Below are positions 1 through 7,713 of a DNA stretch of 64,000 nucleotides, piece after piece (position 1 is the first letter of the stretch; each line of letters opens with the position of its first letter). The position numbers and the translations under genes are program-made. This DNA comes from Oligoflexia bacterium (GTDB lineage Bacteria; Bdellovibrionota; Bdellovibrionia; JABDDW01), in contig JADJXN010000001.1 in assembly GCA_016715815.1 (NCBI GenBank), forward strand, positions 124,001 through 188,000, written 5' to 3'. The notes under the pieces were generated by a model. It did no database searches. It saw nothing but the letters and a program-made list of their open reading frames with translations, and was not told the origin of the DNA.

Positions 1-434
1 TCTATTGTAATAAAATTTATTTTCTCTACTCCATGATTCTCTAAAATTTCATCTAAGGTTTTTAAAGTAACTTTAATTTGTGAGACATTTGCCATACGCT
101 CTGAAACTATATGTTGAAACGAATTATTATTTTCTAAAGTAGATACCAAACCTATGTGTTCGACACCATTTGCAATATTAAATAGAGCCTCTCCTGATTT
201 GGAGCTTGCTGCACACTGAACCACCTCACACTTCCTATTTTTTTTAATAGTGCTAACTAATTGTGGGTCAGGCTCAACTAGCAGAGTGCGCCATCCAATT
301 TTTTCAAAATAGAACGTGTTGCTTAAGGTGATTCCATCATAGGCCCCAATTTCAATAGCTGTGCCGTATTTTTCATTTTTAAATATTTGGGAAAGTATTT
401 GATCTTCGTTGTGTTGTGAATAAAATTGAGTCAT
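1..434 (-). CDS. FkbM-family methyltransferase, 3' end cut off by the window edge
   Basis: My translation of the reverse strand from the ATG at 434 gives an open frame of 144 codons running off the window. Near residues 24-32 it reads IEIGAYDGI, followed by TLLVEPDP. These are the SAM-binding loop and the acidic strand-2 end of FkbM-type methyltransferases. Close to the cut it reads TLDEILENHGVEKINFITI, the usual lead-in to the family's D-x-E-G motif, which would lie just outside. Such enzymes O-methylate sugars or small metabolites and are common in polysaccharide loci, which fits the genes to the right. The start lies 45 bases from the likely start of the divergent glycosyltransferase. The acceptor cannot be told. 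Confidence 0.8.
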   Translation of the reverse strand, partial: MTQFYSQHNEDQILSQIFKNEKYGTAIEIGAYDGITLSNTFYFEKIGWRTLLVEPDPQLVSTIKKNRKCEVVQCAASSKSGEALFNIANGVEHIGLVSTLENNNSFQHIVSERMANVSQIKVTLKTLDEILENHGVEKINFITI

Positions 435-479
435 AAAGGTAAATACAACCGTGTTTTAAATAGAAAGTCAAGCGGGCCA

Positions 480-1655
480 ATGAGTTCTTTAATTAAAAAA
501 ATTTATAATAACGCCCTTCCAGTTTTGGCAAAGGCAGATCCTTATTACAACCTTTTGTATTTAAAATCACTGGGTTTAAACAACAAAGAATATGAAAATT
601 TAAAAATAGCCTTTGTTAAACAAGAGATTTTTCCTGGCTTGTATTGCTGTAGCCAAGGGGCAAGTGCTAAGGAGTTAGTGTTTTCATCTCTAAAGCATTC
701 AGGGCCCGTGGGTTTATTTACAAAATTAAAAGCAGATTTTATAACCCTTAAAGAAGACATGTCTCCTGAATGCCAAATTTGGACAGAAGTTGTTACTGAT
801 TGCGGTCACGGTAGCATTGAAGAGTATAGGAGTCTTAAAACAAAACCCTATCTAGATGGCAAAAGGGGGCATAAAAATTTCCCTGGTCAGTATGCGATAA
901 GCGCTGAAAGTATTGATTGGTCAAAGTATGACGCTGTTATTAGTGTTAATATAGCGGTCCCTGAGGCTATAACTGAAAAATATCCGCAAGTTGTTTGGTG
1001 TTATTTGTTGGACCATCCCACAATGACAAGTTATAAAAAATCACAAGTTGCACCCATTAAGGGTTATGATTTATTTTTTAACATTAGGTTTAGAGCAAAC
1101 CGCTTTTTACCCAGAAGCCCCAAGTGGCACGAAATTGATTGGCCCTTTAATTTACAATATTATGGCTGCTTCCATGAGATGTTAAACATACCCCTTGATG
1201 ATTCATCAAAAAGATCAGGTATTTTTATAGAAAGTCACACACAAGAAATTTTAACTAAAGAACAACTTGGACAATTATCAAAAATTGGCCCACTTCATTT
1301 TGTTACTCCAGATACTGAAAACATTATTAAAAACCTTTTAAAAGCAAAATACTTTGTCAGATTTGGTGGGCGGACGTTGTGGGGTAACGGCATGATTGAA
1401 GCTGTAGCTGCAGGAAGTTTATTTTTAGGAGATGCAAGTGAGTTTGTAAACAGAGGTCTTTTTACCCCACAAACAACAGTGAAAACTTTTGATGATGTTG
1501 TTAAACGCATTTTAGAATTTGAAAAAGATAGTAATAAGTATTTAAAACAGGCTCATCTTCAAAGAAAACTACTCAATGAACTCTGTTTTGAGCGTCCATT
1601 TACGGAGCTTTACAATAAACGAAAAATTATTTTAAGTAAAAGAAAGTTAATCTAA
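480..1655 (+). CDS. Glycosyltransferase-like protein (probable GT-B fold)
   Basis: A 391-residue protein. An upstream TTG at 426 would extend it by 18 residues, but that start overlaps the divergent FkbM gene, so I prefer the ATG at 480, although no good ribosome-binding site precedes it. The C-terminal third contains a stretch with HFVTPDTENI, then FVRFGGRTLWGNGMIEAVAAG and a following acidic segment. This resembles the nucleotide-sugar side of GT-B transferases, where a Gly-rich turn and Glu contact the donor. No signal peptide or membrane segment is seen. A transferase role in surface glycan assembly is inferred from this region and the neighbours; the family was not identified precisely. 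Confidence 0.6.
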   Translation: MSSLIKKIYNNALPVLAKADPYYNLLYLKSLGLNNKEYENLKIAFVKQEIFPGLYCCSQGASAKELVFSSLKHSGPVGLFTKLKADFITLKEDMSPECQIWTEVVTDCGHGSIEEYRSLKTKPYLDGKRGHKNFPGQYAISAESIDWSKYDAVISVNIAVPEAITEKYPQVVWCYLLDHPTMTSYKKSQVAPIKGYDLFFNIRFRANRFLPRSPKWHEIDWPFNLQYYGCFHEMLNIPLDDSSKRSGIFIESHTQEILTKEQLGQLSKIGPLHFVTPDTENIIKNLLKAKYFVRFGGRTLWGNGMIEAVAAGSLFLGDASEFVNRGLFTPQTTVKTFDDVVKRILEFEKDSNKYLKQAHLQRKLLNELCFERPFTELYNKRKIILSKRKLI

Positions 1656-1659
1656 AGTC

Positions 1660-2367
1660 TTAGTCTTTAATCGTAACAAACCATTTACCAACAGAGATGT
1701 CATCCTCCCATTTAGAATCAAAAACAAGCACCTTATTAAAATGTTTTTTAAAATGGTTAACCCACCAATGAGGTGAGTTATTATAAAAACTCTGATAGGT
1801 TTTTAACCAACCTTCATCTTTGCCGCTTTTTGAGGTTGGCATCATGTGAAAAGAAGTATTTTTAACAATACGTTTTGTCTCTGCAATTAATTTATCAATG
1901 CCTTCTAAAGAAAAATGCTCTAAAGAGCCAATGGTAAAAGAATAATCAAATTGATCTTGGGTATAAACATCCATCTTTGTAGCATCACAGACAACGAATT
2001 TTTCTTTTGCAAAGCCTCTATCTACTGCTTTTTTAATTAATAAATCAGAAATATCGCACCCATAAATATCAAGTTTTGGGTACATGTTTTTTAATATCTC
2101 ACTAGATTTTCCAGTGCCACAGGCAATATCTAATACTTTTCCTTCTCGCTGAAACATAAACATACAAATCTCATTCCAAACATTGCCCTCTCCCCAAACT
2201 TCTAAAATTTGAGCCATTTTTTCTTCCCAGTAGGGGTCTAAATCTTGCGTACCCTCTTTTGTACGGTACTGGTTAATTTTTTGTACAACCATTCTTTTGG
2301 CACCCTTTAATCCTTGCCAAATAACAGGCGGGCAAACTTGTTTTGCAATTTGATTAATCGAGTTCAT
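1660..2367 (-). CDS. Class I SAM-dependent methyltransferase
   Basis: A 235-residue protein with the Rossmann methyltransferase motif I VLDIACGTG at about residues 78-86, an acidic residue at the end of strand 2 (DIYGCDIS) and FDYSFTIGSLEHF as the motif IV region. Downstream residues include a long aromatic stretch that could shape an acceptor pocket. It is the last gene of a three-gene minus-strand operon. Its ATG overlaps the stop of the acyltransferase gene by four bases, so translation is probably coupled. It ends five bases from the convergent glycosyltransferase gene. Sugar or lipid-sugar methylation is likely from the context; the substrate is unknown. Confidence 0.8.
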   Translation of the reverse strand: MNSINQIAKQVCPPVIWQGLKGAKRMVVQKINQYRTKEGTQDLDPYWEEKMAQILEVWGEGNVWNEICMFMFQREGKVLDIACGTGKSSEILKNMYPKLDIYGCDISDLLIKKAVDRGFAKEKFVVCDATKMDVYTQDQFDYSFTIGSLEHFSLEGIDKLIAETKRIVKNTSFHMMPTSKSGKDEGWLKTYQSFYNNSPHWWVNHFKKHFNKVLVFDSKWEDDISVGKWFVTIKD

Positions 2368-3017
2368 AACTGTGGGCTCCTACTTGCTTCATTATTTTTT
2401 GCTATATTTTTAATAATTTGTGCTGGATTACCTGCCACTAATGTATATGGGGGGACATCTTTTGTAACAAGGCTCATAGCGCCTACAATAGCGCCTTCGC
2501 CAATTTTAACACCCTTTAAAATACCTACACCAAAATTAATCCATGCATGGTCTTCAATAATAACAGGGGCTGTTTTAATAGAGCCTTTTTCAAAAGGCTT
2601 TTTATTAACACAGGTTCTAATGTAATGTTCTTTTCTTTCTATTGCATCCATTTGATGAGAATTTGTATCTGTTATGTTTACGTTATGAGCTAAAAAAACA
2701 TGGCTTCCAATTTTAACTTTATCGCCGGACCATACCCTAGCACCCAAGCCTATATAAGAATAATCTCCAATGCTGATCTCGCCGCCGTAGTCATGCACTA
2801 AAAGCTCGCCATCCACAATGGTGTGTGTGCCAATTTGAATTTTACTTTTATTTTTACTATGCACAATAGCTTGGGGGCCAAAGTTCACGCCTTGGCTTGC
2901 AACAACCTTTTTAAGGCATTCAGTATTATTATTTTCTGCCAAAAGAATTTTAATTATTTTACCTATTTTTAAAAAATTTAAAGCCCCAATAATTAATTTT
3001 TTTAAAAGTGTTTTCAT
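2364..3017 (-). CDS. Hexapeptide-repeat (left-handed beta-helix) acyltransferase
   Basis: A 217-residue protein. From about residue 45 on it shows the imperfect [LIV]-G-x4 repeats that build a left-handed parallel beta-helix, for example ISIGDYSYIGLGARVWSG and IGEGAIVGAMSLVTKDVPPYT. The ending VAGNPAQIIK is typical of WbbJ/maltose-acetyltransferase-like sugar O-acetyltransferases. Catalytic His candidates are in FLAHNVNITDTNSHQ. The insert carrying DTNSHQMDA matches this subfamily. It sits between a GT2 gene and a methyltransferase gene with four-base overlaps on both sides, so the three products probably act on the same glycan. Acetyl-CoA is the likely donor. Confidence 0.85.
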   Translation of the reverse strand: MKTLLKKLIIGALNFLKIGKIIKILLAENNNTECLKKVVASQGVNFGPQAIVHSKNKSKIQIGTHTIVDGELLVHDYGGEISIGDYSYIGLGARVWSGDKVKIGSHVFLAHNVNITDTNSHQMDAIERKEHYIRTCVNKKPFEKGSIKTAPVIIEDHAWINFGVGILKGVKIGEGAIVGAMSLVTKDVPPYTLVAGNPAQIIKNIAKNNEASRSPQL

Positions 3018-3916
3018 ATTCCTAATTTTCTCTGAATAAATTTAAAAATCTTTTTTACTGACTTTTCTTTTCTGCCTCTTAAGTAGTTGGCAATAAGTAA
3101 TTCTTCTTTAACACTTTTTTCCGCTTTGGGTAAAACTTTAACTTCTTTTTTCCCCATTACATCAGGGTAGCCATCAGTTCCATAGTGCGTACTTTGAGAA
3201 TCTGTTCCCTGGTTTGTTACAAGTGTTTCATAGGGAAATAAAACTAAGCCCTTATTTTTAAAAATAGTTTGGTACCAAAGAATACCCCATGAATCGACTT
3301 TATTGTTAAATTGCTTGTCTAAAATATCAAAATAACCGTAAGCATTACCCATATCAAACTGTGATTTTAATTTATTATTAGATTTTAATTGTTTAAGTAA
3401 ATCAGTTGATGCATCAAACTGATCCCATGCTCTCTTCCAAGTGCCCCAACCCCAACAAGAAGAATGGGTTATAAAAAATGCATCACTACTACCTGCCATG
3501 GGGAGAGGGTAGTTATAGCCTGAAATTTGCATAACATTACTAGTTTCTGCGTATTTATCTAAAGCCTGATTCATGTATTCTAAAAAACTTGGGTGCAGTA
3601 CTAAATCATCTTCTAAAACAATAACTTTACCAAACTTATCACAAAGCTCTTTAACCCCTGTAAGTATAGATTTTGAAAGGCCAAAATTATTTTGTCTTTC
3701 AATAATAGTTACAGTTTTGCACCATTTTTTTTCTCTAATAATTTCTCTAACTTTATTAACCAAGGGTTCGTCCGTAGGTTTTTTTGCGGCATCACAAAAA
3801 ATGGTTAAGTGGCTTTCATCTGCTAGCCGGCACTGAGATAGGGATTCAAGGCAGTGTTTTGTAAGCTCAGGGCGCTTAAATACAAACAGAGCTATGGGGG
3901 CAAGATTATTAGTCAT
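3014..3916 (-). CDS. Glycosyltransferase family 2 / GNT-I-like sugar transferase
   Basis: A 300-residue cytosolic GT-A type protein. It begins with APIALFVFKRPELT, typical of the strand-alpha start. At about residues 98-109 it has VIVLEDDLVLHP, the metal- and nucleotide-binding acidic motif seen in the GNT-I-like group. The C-terminal half has SCWGWGTWKRAWDQFD, the conserved Trp-rich acceptor segment of these bacterial enzymes, and SWGILWYQTIF. It is first in an operon with the acyltransferase and the methyltransferase, each linked by four-base overlaps. It is divergent from the GT2 gene at 3991; the 74-base spacer must hold both promoters. Confidence 0.85.
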   Translation of the reverse strand: MTNNLAPIALFVFKRPELTKHCLESLSQCRLADESHLTIFCDAAKKPTDEPLVNKVREIIREKKWCKTVTIIERQNNFGLSKSILTGVKELCDKFGKVIVLEDDLVLHPSFLEYMNQALDKYAETSNVMQISGYNYPLPMAGSSDAFFITHSSCWGWGTWKRAWDQFDASTDLLKQLKSNNKLKSQFDMGNAYGYFDILDKQFNNKVDSWGILWYQTIFKNKGLVLFPYETLVTNQGTDSQSTHYGTDGYPDVMGKKEVKVLPKAEKSVKEELLIANYLRGRKEKSVKKIFKFIQRKLGI

Positions 3917-3990
3917 ACAGACATATAATCACATATGATACATTGTGCAATTGTATTTACATTCTTAAAGGTCTCATTTACAACTTTTCT

Positions 3991-4788
3991 ATGCTACCTA
4001 AGATATCCATTATTACTATAGCTAAAAACTCAGAAAATTCCATAGAGGCTACTTTAAAATCAGTGGCTCGCCAGCAAGGGGTAAATGCTCCAGATTTTGA
4101 GCATTGGGTTATTGATGGTGCATCAACAGATAAAACCTTAGAAATTATTAAAAAATACCCTCATGTTAAGTATATTTCTGAGCCTGATTTGGGCATTTCA
4201 GATGCCTTTAATAAAGGTGTTACCAAGTCAACAGGGGAATGGATTATTTTTTTAAACTCAAATGACCAGCTTAACGATGATTATGTTGTAAAAGACATGT
4301 TGCAATGGCTTAATAGTGATGCCGATGTTGTCTATGGCATGATAGCAGTTATAAACCCTCAAAATGGCAATTACCTTCGCTATGCGGGTAAAGACGGTGG
4401 CTGGCTAAAATTGCATCAGCGTATGCTATTGCCTCACCCAGCAACTTTTATGAACAGACGCTATTTTGAAAAATACGGCTTATTTAACACTGATTTTAAA
4501 ATTGCCATGGATTATGAATTGCTTTTAAGAGGCTATAAAAAATCAAAATTTATATTTGTCCCAAGGTTAATTAATAAATTTAGCTTTGGTGGTGCCAGTA
4601 ATGATGCCTCAAAAATTTGGAAGCACTCTTTAGAGTGTTACAAGGCTAAAAAAATAAATCATGTGGGAAGTATTTTCTCTAGAGTTTTTTGGTTAATTTA
4701 CCAGGGCATTCGCTGGACACTAGATTCTAAATTAGGTGAGATTAGCTTTTACAAAGCCATCACCCAAATTTTTAGTAGAGGTTATTAA
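3991..4788 (+). CDS. Glycosyltransferase family 2 (WcaE-like)
   Basis: A 265-residue GT-A transferase. The open frame extends up to a TTG at 3943, but the added 16 residues are unlike the family, whereas the ATG at 3991 gives the standard start MLPKISIITIAKN. Motifs include WVIDGASTDKT at about residues 39-49 and FLNSNDQL at about 88-94 in place of the DxD loop, both as in WcaE-type colanic-acid transferases. The MDYELLLRGY segment further on is the usual catalytic-base region. Two bases separate its stop from the following acyltransferase gene, so the pair forms a small operon. Confidence 0.85.
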   Translation: MLPKISIITIAKNSENSIEATLKSVARQQGVNAPDFEHWVIDGASTDKTLEIIKKYPHVKYISEPDLGISDAFNKGVTKSTGEWIIFLNSNDQLNDDYVVKDMLQWLNSDADVVYGMIAVINPQNGNYLRYAGKDGGWLKLHQRMLLPHPATFMNRRYFEKYGLFNTDFKIAMDYELLLRGYKKSKFIFVPRLINKFSFGGASNDASKIWKHSLECYKAKKINHVGSIFSRVFWLIYQGIRWTLDSKLGEISFYKAITQIFSRGY

Positions 4789-4790
4789 AA

Positions 4791-5348
4791 ATGTTAAAAA
4801 AACTCATGAAGTTCTTAAAAAGGCAAAAAAACAAAAAAGCTATTGATGTTTTAGGTGAAGGCGTTGATCTTTCTGGTACCATAGAAAAGCGCACCCCTGG
4901 TGCTAAAATAGAAATTGGTGATAATTGTCGTATTAATGGTTATGTGGTTACAGAAACATCAAGTTCAAAATTTAAAATGGGTAAAAATTCTCTCATAGGG
5001 CCTGATAGTATTGTTGATTGTGTAAGCTCAATTAACATTGAAGATGATGTATTAATATCTTACCAGGTGATTATTGCAGATTCAGATAACCACAGCTTAA
5101 GTTATCAAAAAAGAAAAGACGATATTCAGCGGTGGAAAACGGGTACCCATAATTGGGCAGATGTTATTTCAAGCCCTATTGTTGTAAAAAAGGGAGCTTG
5201 GATTGGCGCGCGCTCTATTATTTTAAAAGGTGTTACTATTGGTGAGGGCGCTGTTATCGGTATGGGGAGTGTGGTTACAAGTAACGTTGAGCCATATACA
5301 GTTGTGGCCGGAAATCCAGCAAGAAAAATTAAAGATTTAGGGCCTTAG
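4791..5348 (+). CDS. Hexapeptide-repeat acyltransferase
   Basis: A 185-residue left-handed beta-helix protein with hexapeptide repeats through most of its length. Examples are IEIGDNCRINGYV, FKMGKNSLIGPDS, and the C-terminal IGARSIILKGVTIGEGAV followed by VEPYTVVAGNPARKI. The probable catalytic His lies in ADSDNHSLSYQ. A lysine-rich N-terminal stretch (about 15 of the first 25 residues are basic or polar) could hold it near the membrane, but no transmembrane segment is seen. It follows a GT2 gene by two bases, so a role as sugar O-acetyltransferase for the same glycan is likely. It resembles the acyltransferase at 2364-3017 but is shorter. Confidence 0.85.
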   Translation: MLKKLMKFLKRQKNKKAIDVLGEGVDLSGTIEKRTPGAKIEIGDNCRINGYVVTETSSSKFKMGKNSLIGPDSIVDCVSSINIEDDVLISYQVIIADSDNHSLSYQKRKDDIQRWKTGTHNWADVISSPIVVKKGAWIGARSIILKGVTIGEGAVIGMGSVVTSNVEPYTVVAGNPARKIKDLGP

Positions 5349-5359
5349 GCTAGAGACTT

Positions 5360-5413
5360 TTTCGGAATATAATCCGAAATAGTATTGACTTTTTCGGATC
5401 TTTATCCGATAAA
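5360..5413 (+). promoter_or_regulatory. Tandem palindromic operators over a sigma70-like promoter, probably giving a leaderless transcript
   Basis: Two copies of TCGGA-N6-TCCGA lie at 5362-5377 and 5394-5409. Their centres are 32 bases apart, about three helical turns. The second copy fills the spacer between a TTGACT -35 element (5385-5390) and a GATAAA -10 element (5408-5413), 17 bases apart. The predicted transcript start falls at about 5420, the A of the ATG of the downstream ATPase gene, and there is no Shine-Dalgarno sequence. A bound repressor would cover the promoter. The sequences are seen directly; the promoter and operator roles are inferred. Confidence 0.6.
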
Positions 5414-5419
5414 GTTATT

Positions 5420-6553
5420 ATGGAAAGAGCACTCAAAAAACCACTTTTAAATGTTTTAGGCAGAAAGCTTATTCTTTTATCTGGTCCAAGGCAGGTTGGA
5501 AAAACAACTCTTTCAAAAGACTTAATTAAAGATTTTGCTTATTATAACTATGACATCAAAAGAGATCTTGCTGTTTTTAAAAATCAAGAGTGGAACCGCA
5601 AAAAGCCTCTAGTTGTTTTTGACGAGCTTCATAAAATGAAGAATTGGAAGCTTTGGCTAAAAGGCCTGTATGATGATGATATTCTTAAAAAGCAAAAGGT
5701 CTTAGTAACTGGTAGTGCCAGAATGGACATAGCAAAGAAAATGGGGGATTCCTTAGCAGGGCGCTTTTTTTCTTTCAGATTGTACCCTTTAGATCTAAAA
5801 GAGCTGAAAAATTATAAAACTACTGAGCTGAACTACAAGAGGCTAATCAATTTTGGTGGTTTTCCTGAGCCTTTTTTTGAAGCTAAATCTAGTTTTTATG
5901 AACTTTGGCAAAGAGGCCATACGGATCTTATTATTAAACAAGACCTGCCTTTTTTAGAAAATATAAGAGATCTTGATGGTATTGAGCTTTTAATTGAAAT
6001 GCTCAGCCAGCGCGTAGGCTCAACAATTTCCAGTAATTCCATTGCTGAAGATTTAAACCGAGATGATAAAACCATTAAAAAATGGTTAGGAGTATTAGAG
6101 AACCTGTATGTTATTTTCAGAGTTGGCCCGTACTCCAAAAACATTGCTAGAGGCCTTAAAAAAGCGAGTAAGTATTACTTTTATGATCTTGGTAAAGTAC
6201 AAGGAAATGAAGCCGCCAAACTTGAAAACCTAACAGCCCTTTCTTTGAAAAAAGAATTGGACTTTCAATACGATGTTAACGGAATACCTGGAGAGCTTTA
6301 TTTCATTCAAACAAAAGAAAAGAAAGAAATTGATTTTTTAATTTTACAAAAAAACGCTAAACCCATTTTATTGGAAGTAAAACTTAGTGAAGAAAGTCCT
6401 AGCCCCAATTTTCACGCATTTCAAAAATATTTTAAAAATGGGATATTTATACAAATTGTTAAAAATCTATCACGTGAATTCTCAACAAAGGATGGTATTG
6501 AGGTTAAGTATGCCCTCAGTTATTTAGAAAAATTAAATCTTTTACAGCCTTAA
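5420..6553 (+). CDS. AAA-family ATP-binding protein with C-terminal DUF4143 domain
   Basis: A 377-residue protein. Walker A is GPRQVGKTT at about residues 22-30 and Walker B is KPLVVFDEL at about 62-70, typical of the AAA_14/DUF4143 family. A winged-helix-like segment (SNSIAEDLNRDDKTIKKWL, about residues 195-215) follows. The C-terminal part has EIDFLIL then PILLEVKLS, reminiscent of a PD-(D/E)xK nuclease fold. These proteins are widespread, often single genes, and their function is poorly understood. It is the only gene here with no obvious sugar role. The promoter carries two palindromes, so self-repression through the helix-turn-helix is plausible. It overlaps the convergent cytidylyltransferase gene by 12 bases. 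Confidence 0.85.
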   Translation: MERALKKPLLNVLGRKLILLSGPRQVGKTTLSKDLIKDFAYYNYDIKRDLAVFKNQEWNRKKPLVVFDELHKMKNWKLWLKGLYDDDILKKQKVLVTGSARMDIAKKMGDSLAGRFFSFRLYPLDLKELKNYKTTELNYKRLINFGGFPEPFFEAKSSFYELWQRGHTDLIIKQDLPFLENIRDLDGIELLIEMLSQRVGSTISSNSIAEDLNRDDKTIKKWLGVLENLYVIFRVGPYSKNIARGLKKASKYYFYDLGKVQGNEAAKLENLTALSLKKELDFQYDVNGIPGELYFIQTKEKKEIDFLILQKNAKPILLEVKLSEESPSPNFHAFQKYFKNGIFIQIVKNLSREFSTKDGIEVKYALSYLEKLNLLQP

Positions 6554-7165
6554 TTTAGCCTGCTTAAGCCTATTTAAGTCTTCTTGCGTGTCAACGACCT
6601 CAGATATTTGTGATTGGTCGCCCATTTTGTTATAAAAATTTTTAATTTTAAACCGCTCAGGATAGTCGTAAAAATATTTTGTCACATGTTCTTTTTGATC
6701 AGCGTTGAGGTTGAAATTTAAAAGCTCTTTTAAGCGCTCACTTTTAATAATTTCAACACTTTGTCCTTTAGGGAAAGATCTGGGGAATACATTAGTAATA
6801 AGGTCATAGCTTTCATTAAACTCATCAATGGCTTGTTGAATAACCACTGGTTTTATCAGTGGGCTATCGCAGTTAATACGCATAACCCAAGGGGTCGGGT
6901 GTTTATTCAACGCATTGCAAAATCTTTTTAAAACATTGTCTAAATCTCCCCTAAAATACTTTAACCCTCTTTTTTCAAGCTCAATGCAAAAGGGATCGTC
7001 GGTGGGGTCGATAGATGTAACAATAACAACGTCTTTGACATTAAGTATTTTTGATATGCTTTCATAAACGTGCAGGTAAAGTGGCTTACCGTGGAGATCT
7101 GTCAGTATTTTGCCAGGCAGTCTGGTAGATGACATTCTTGCCTGCAGAAATGCTTTTAGTTTCAT
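6542..7165 (-). CDS. Cytidylyltransferase (SpsF/NeuA-like)
   Basis: A 207-residue nucleotidyltransferase of the CMP-KDO/NeuA/SpsF superfamily. The N-terminal signature AFLQARMSSTRLPGKIL binds the nucleotide, RINCDSPLI (about residues 95-105) supplies the metal-binding Asp, and the ending has VDTQEDL as in SpsF. Members activate sugars such as nonulosonic acids by transfer to CTP. The only NeuB-type synthase in the window is 20 kb away at 26022-27071, so the two may act in one pathway. The SpsF subgroup is also found without nonulosonates, so the substrate is uncertain. Confidence 0.8.
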   Translation of the reverse strand: MKLKAFLQARMSSTRLPGKILTDLHGKPLYLHVYESISKILNVKDVVIVTSIDPTDDPFCIELEKRGLKYFRGDLDNVLKRFCNALNKHPTPWVMRINCDSPLIKPVVIQQAIDEFNESYDLITNVFPRSFPKGQSVEIIKSERLKELLNFNLNADQKEHVTKYFYDYPERFKIKNFYNKMGDQSQISEVVDTQEDLNRLKQAKLRL

Positions 7166-7227
7166 AGCTTAGGGAAATACACTTTTTAAGTTGTATAAAG
7201 CAAGGGTTTTGAGGGGGCAAATAAGCC

Positions 7228-7256
7228 TTGATCTATTATAGTCTTCCCGCTATCTT
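7228..7256 (+). promoter_or_regulatory. Predicted sigma70-like promoter for the 7282-13655 run
   Basis: TTGATC at 7228-7233 and TATCTT at 7251-7256 are separated by 17 bases. They lie 25 bases before the GTG start of the first gene of a long co-directional run. Only similarity to consensus supports this. Confidence 0.4.
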
Positions 7257-7281
7257 TTAAACCTTTTAGAGGGCAAAATTT

Positions 7282-7713
7282 GTGAGCCAAAACAAAATAA
7301 AATTTGAAGCCATCCAGCATAATGGTACCTACTATGCTGAGGTGATTTGGGCGGATAGTACTGCTCAAATAACACAGTTTTGCTCCCCCGCAGATTGTTC
7401 CATGCAGTTTGGCCTTTTAGCCCATGAAGCAGGCTTTGTTGAAGCGGCCCACTACCACAAAGCCATTGAAAGAAAAATTCATAACCTCACGCAAATGCTG
7501 GTGGTACAAAAAGGCAAACTGGCCATAGATTTTTTTGCAAAAGATGGCACCAAATTTAGAGAAGTTGTTTTGGGTGTGGGAGATTCTATTTTATTAGTTG
7601 ATGGCGCCCATGCGGTGCGAGTTTTAGAAGACATGCAGTGTGTAAGTGTTAAGCAGGGACCATTTTTAGGAGCCGCTAATGACAAAGTTGAAATTAAGGT
7701 GAATGATTCATGA
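7282..7713 (+). CDS. Cupin-like protein
   Basis: A 143-residue protein starting with GTG. The site AGAGGG ends eight bases before it, supporting this start. The middle has AAHYHKAIERKI then LTQMLVVQKGKLAIDFF and VGVGDSILL-type spacing, i.e. the His-x-His and Glu positions of a single cupin barrel. It ends four bases inside the following DegT aminotransferase gene, so the two are translationally coupled. Cupins beside such aminotransferases are often sugar ketoisomerases or epimerases that prepare the keto substrate, but here the catalytic residues were not matched to a named subfamily. Confidence 0.65.
   Translation: MSQNKIKFEAIQHNGTYYAEVIWADSTAQITQFCSPADCSMQFGLLAHEAGFVEAAHYHKAIERKIHNLTQMLVVQKGKLAIDFFAKDGTKFREVVLGVGDSILLVDGAHAVRVLEDMQCVSVKQGPFLGAANDKVEIKVNDS

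Noticed and set aside
426..479. TTG start extending the first glycosyltransferase upstream
   Set aside because: It overlaps the start of the divergent FkbM gene and has no ribosome-binding site; the ATG at 480 gives a more natural N-terminus.
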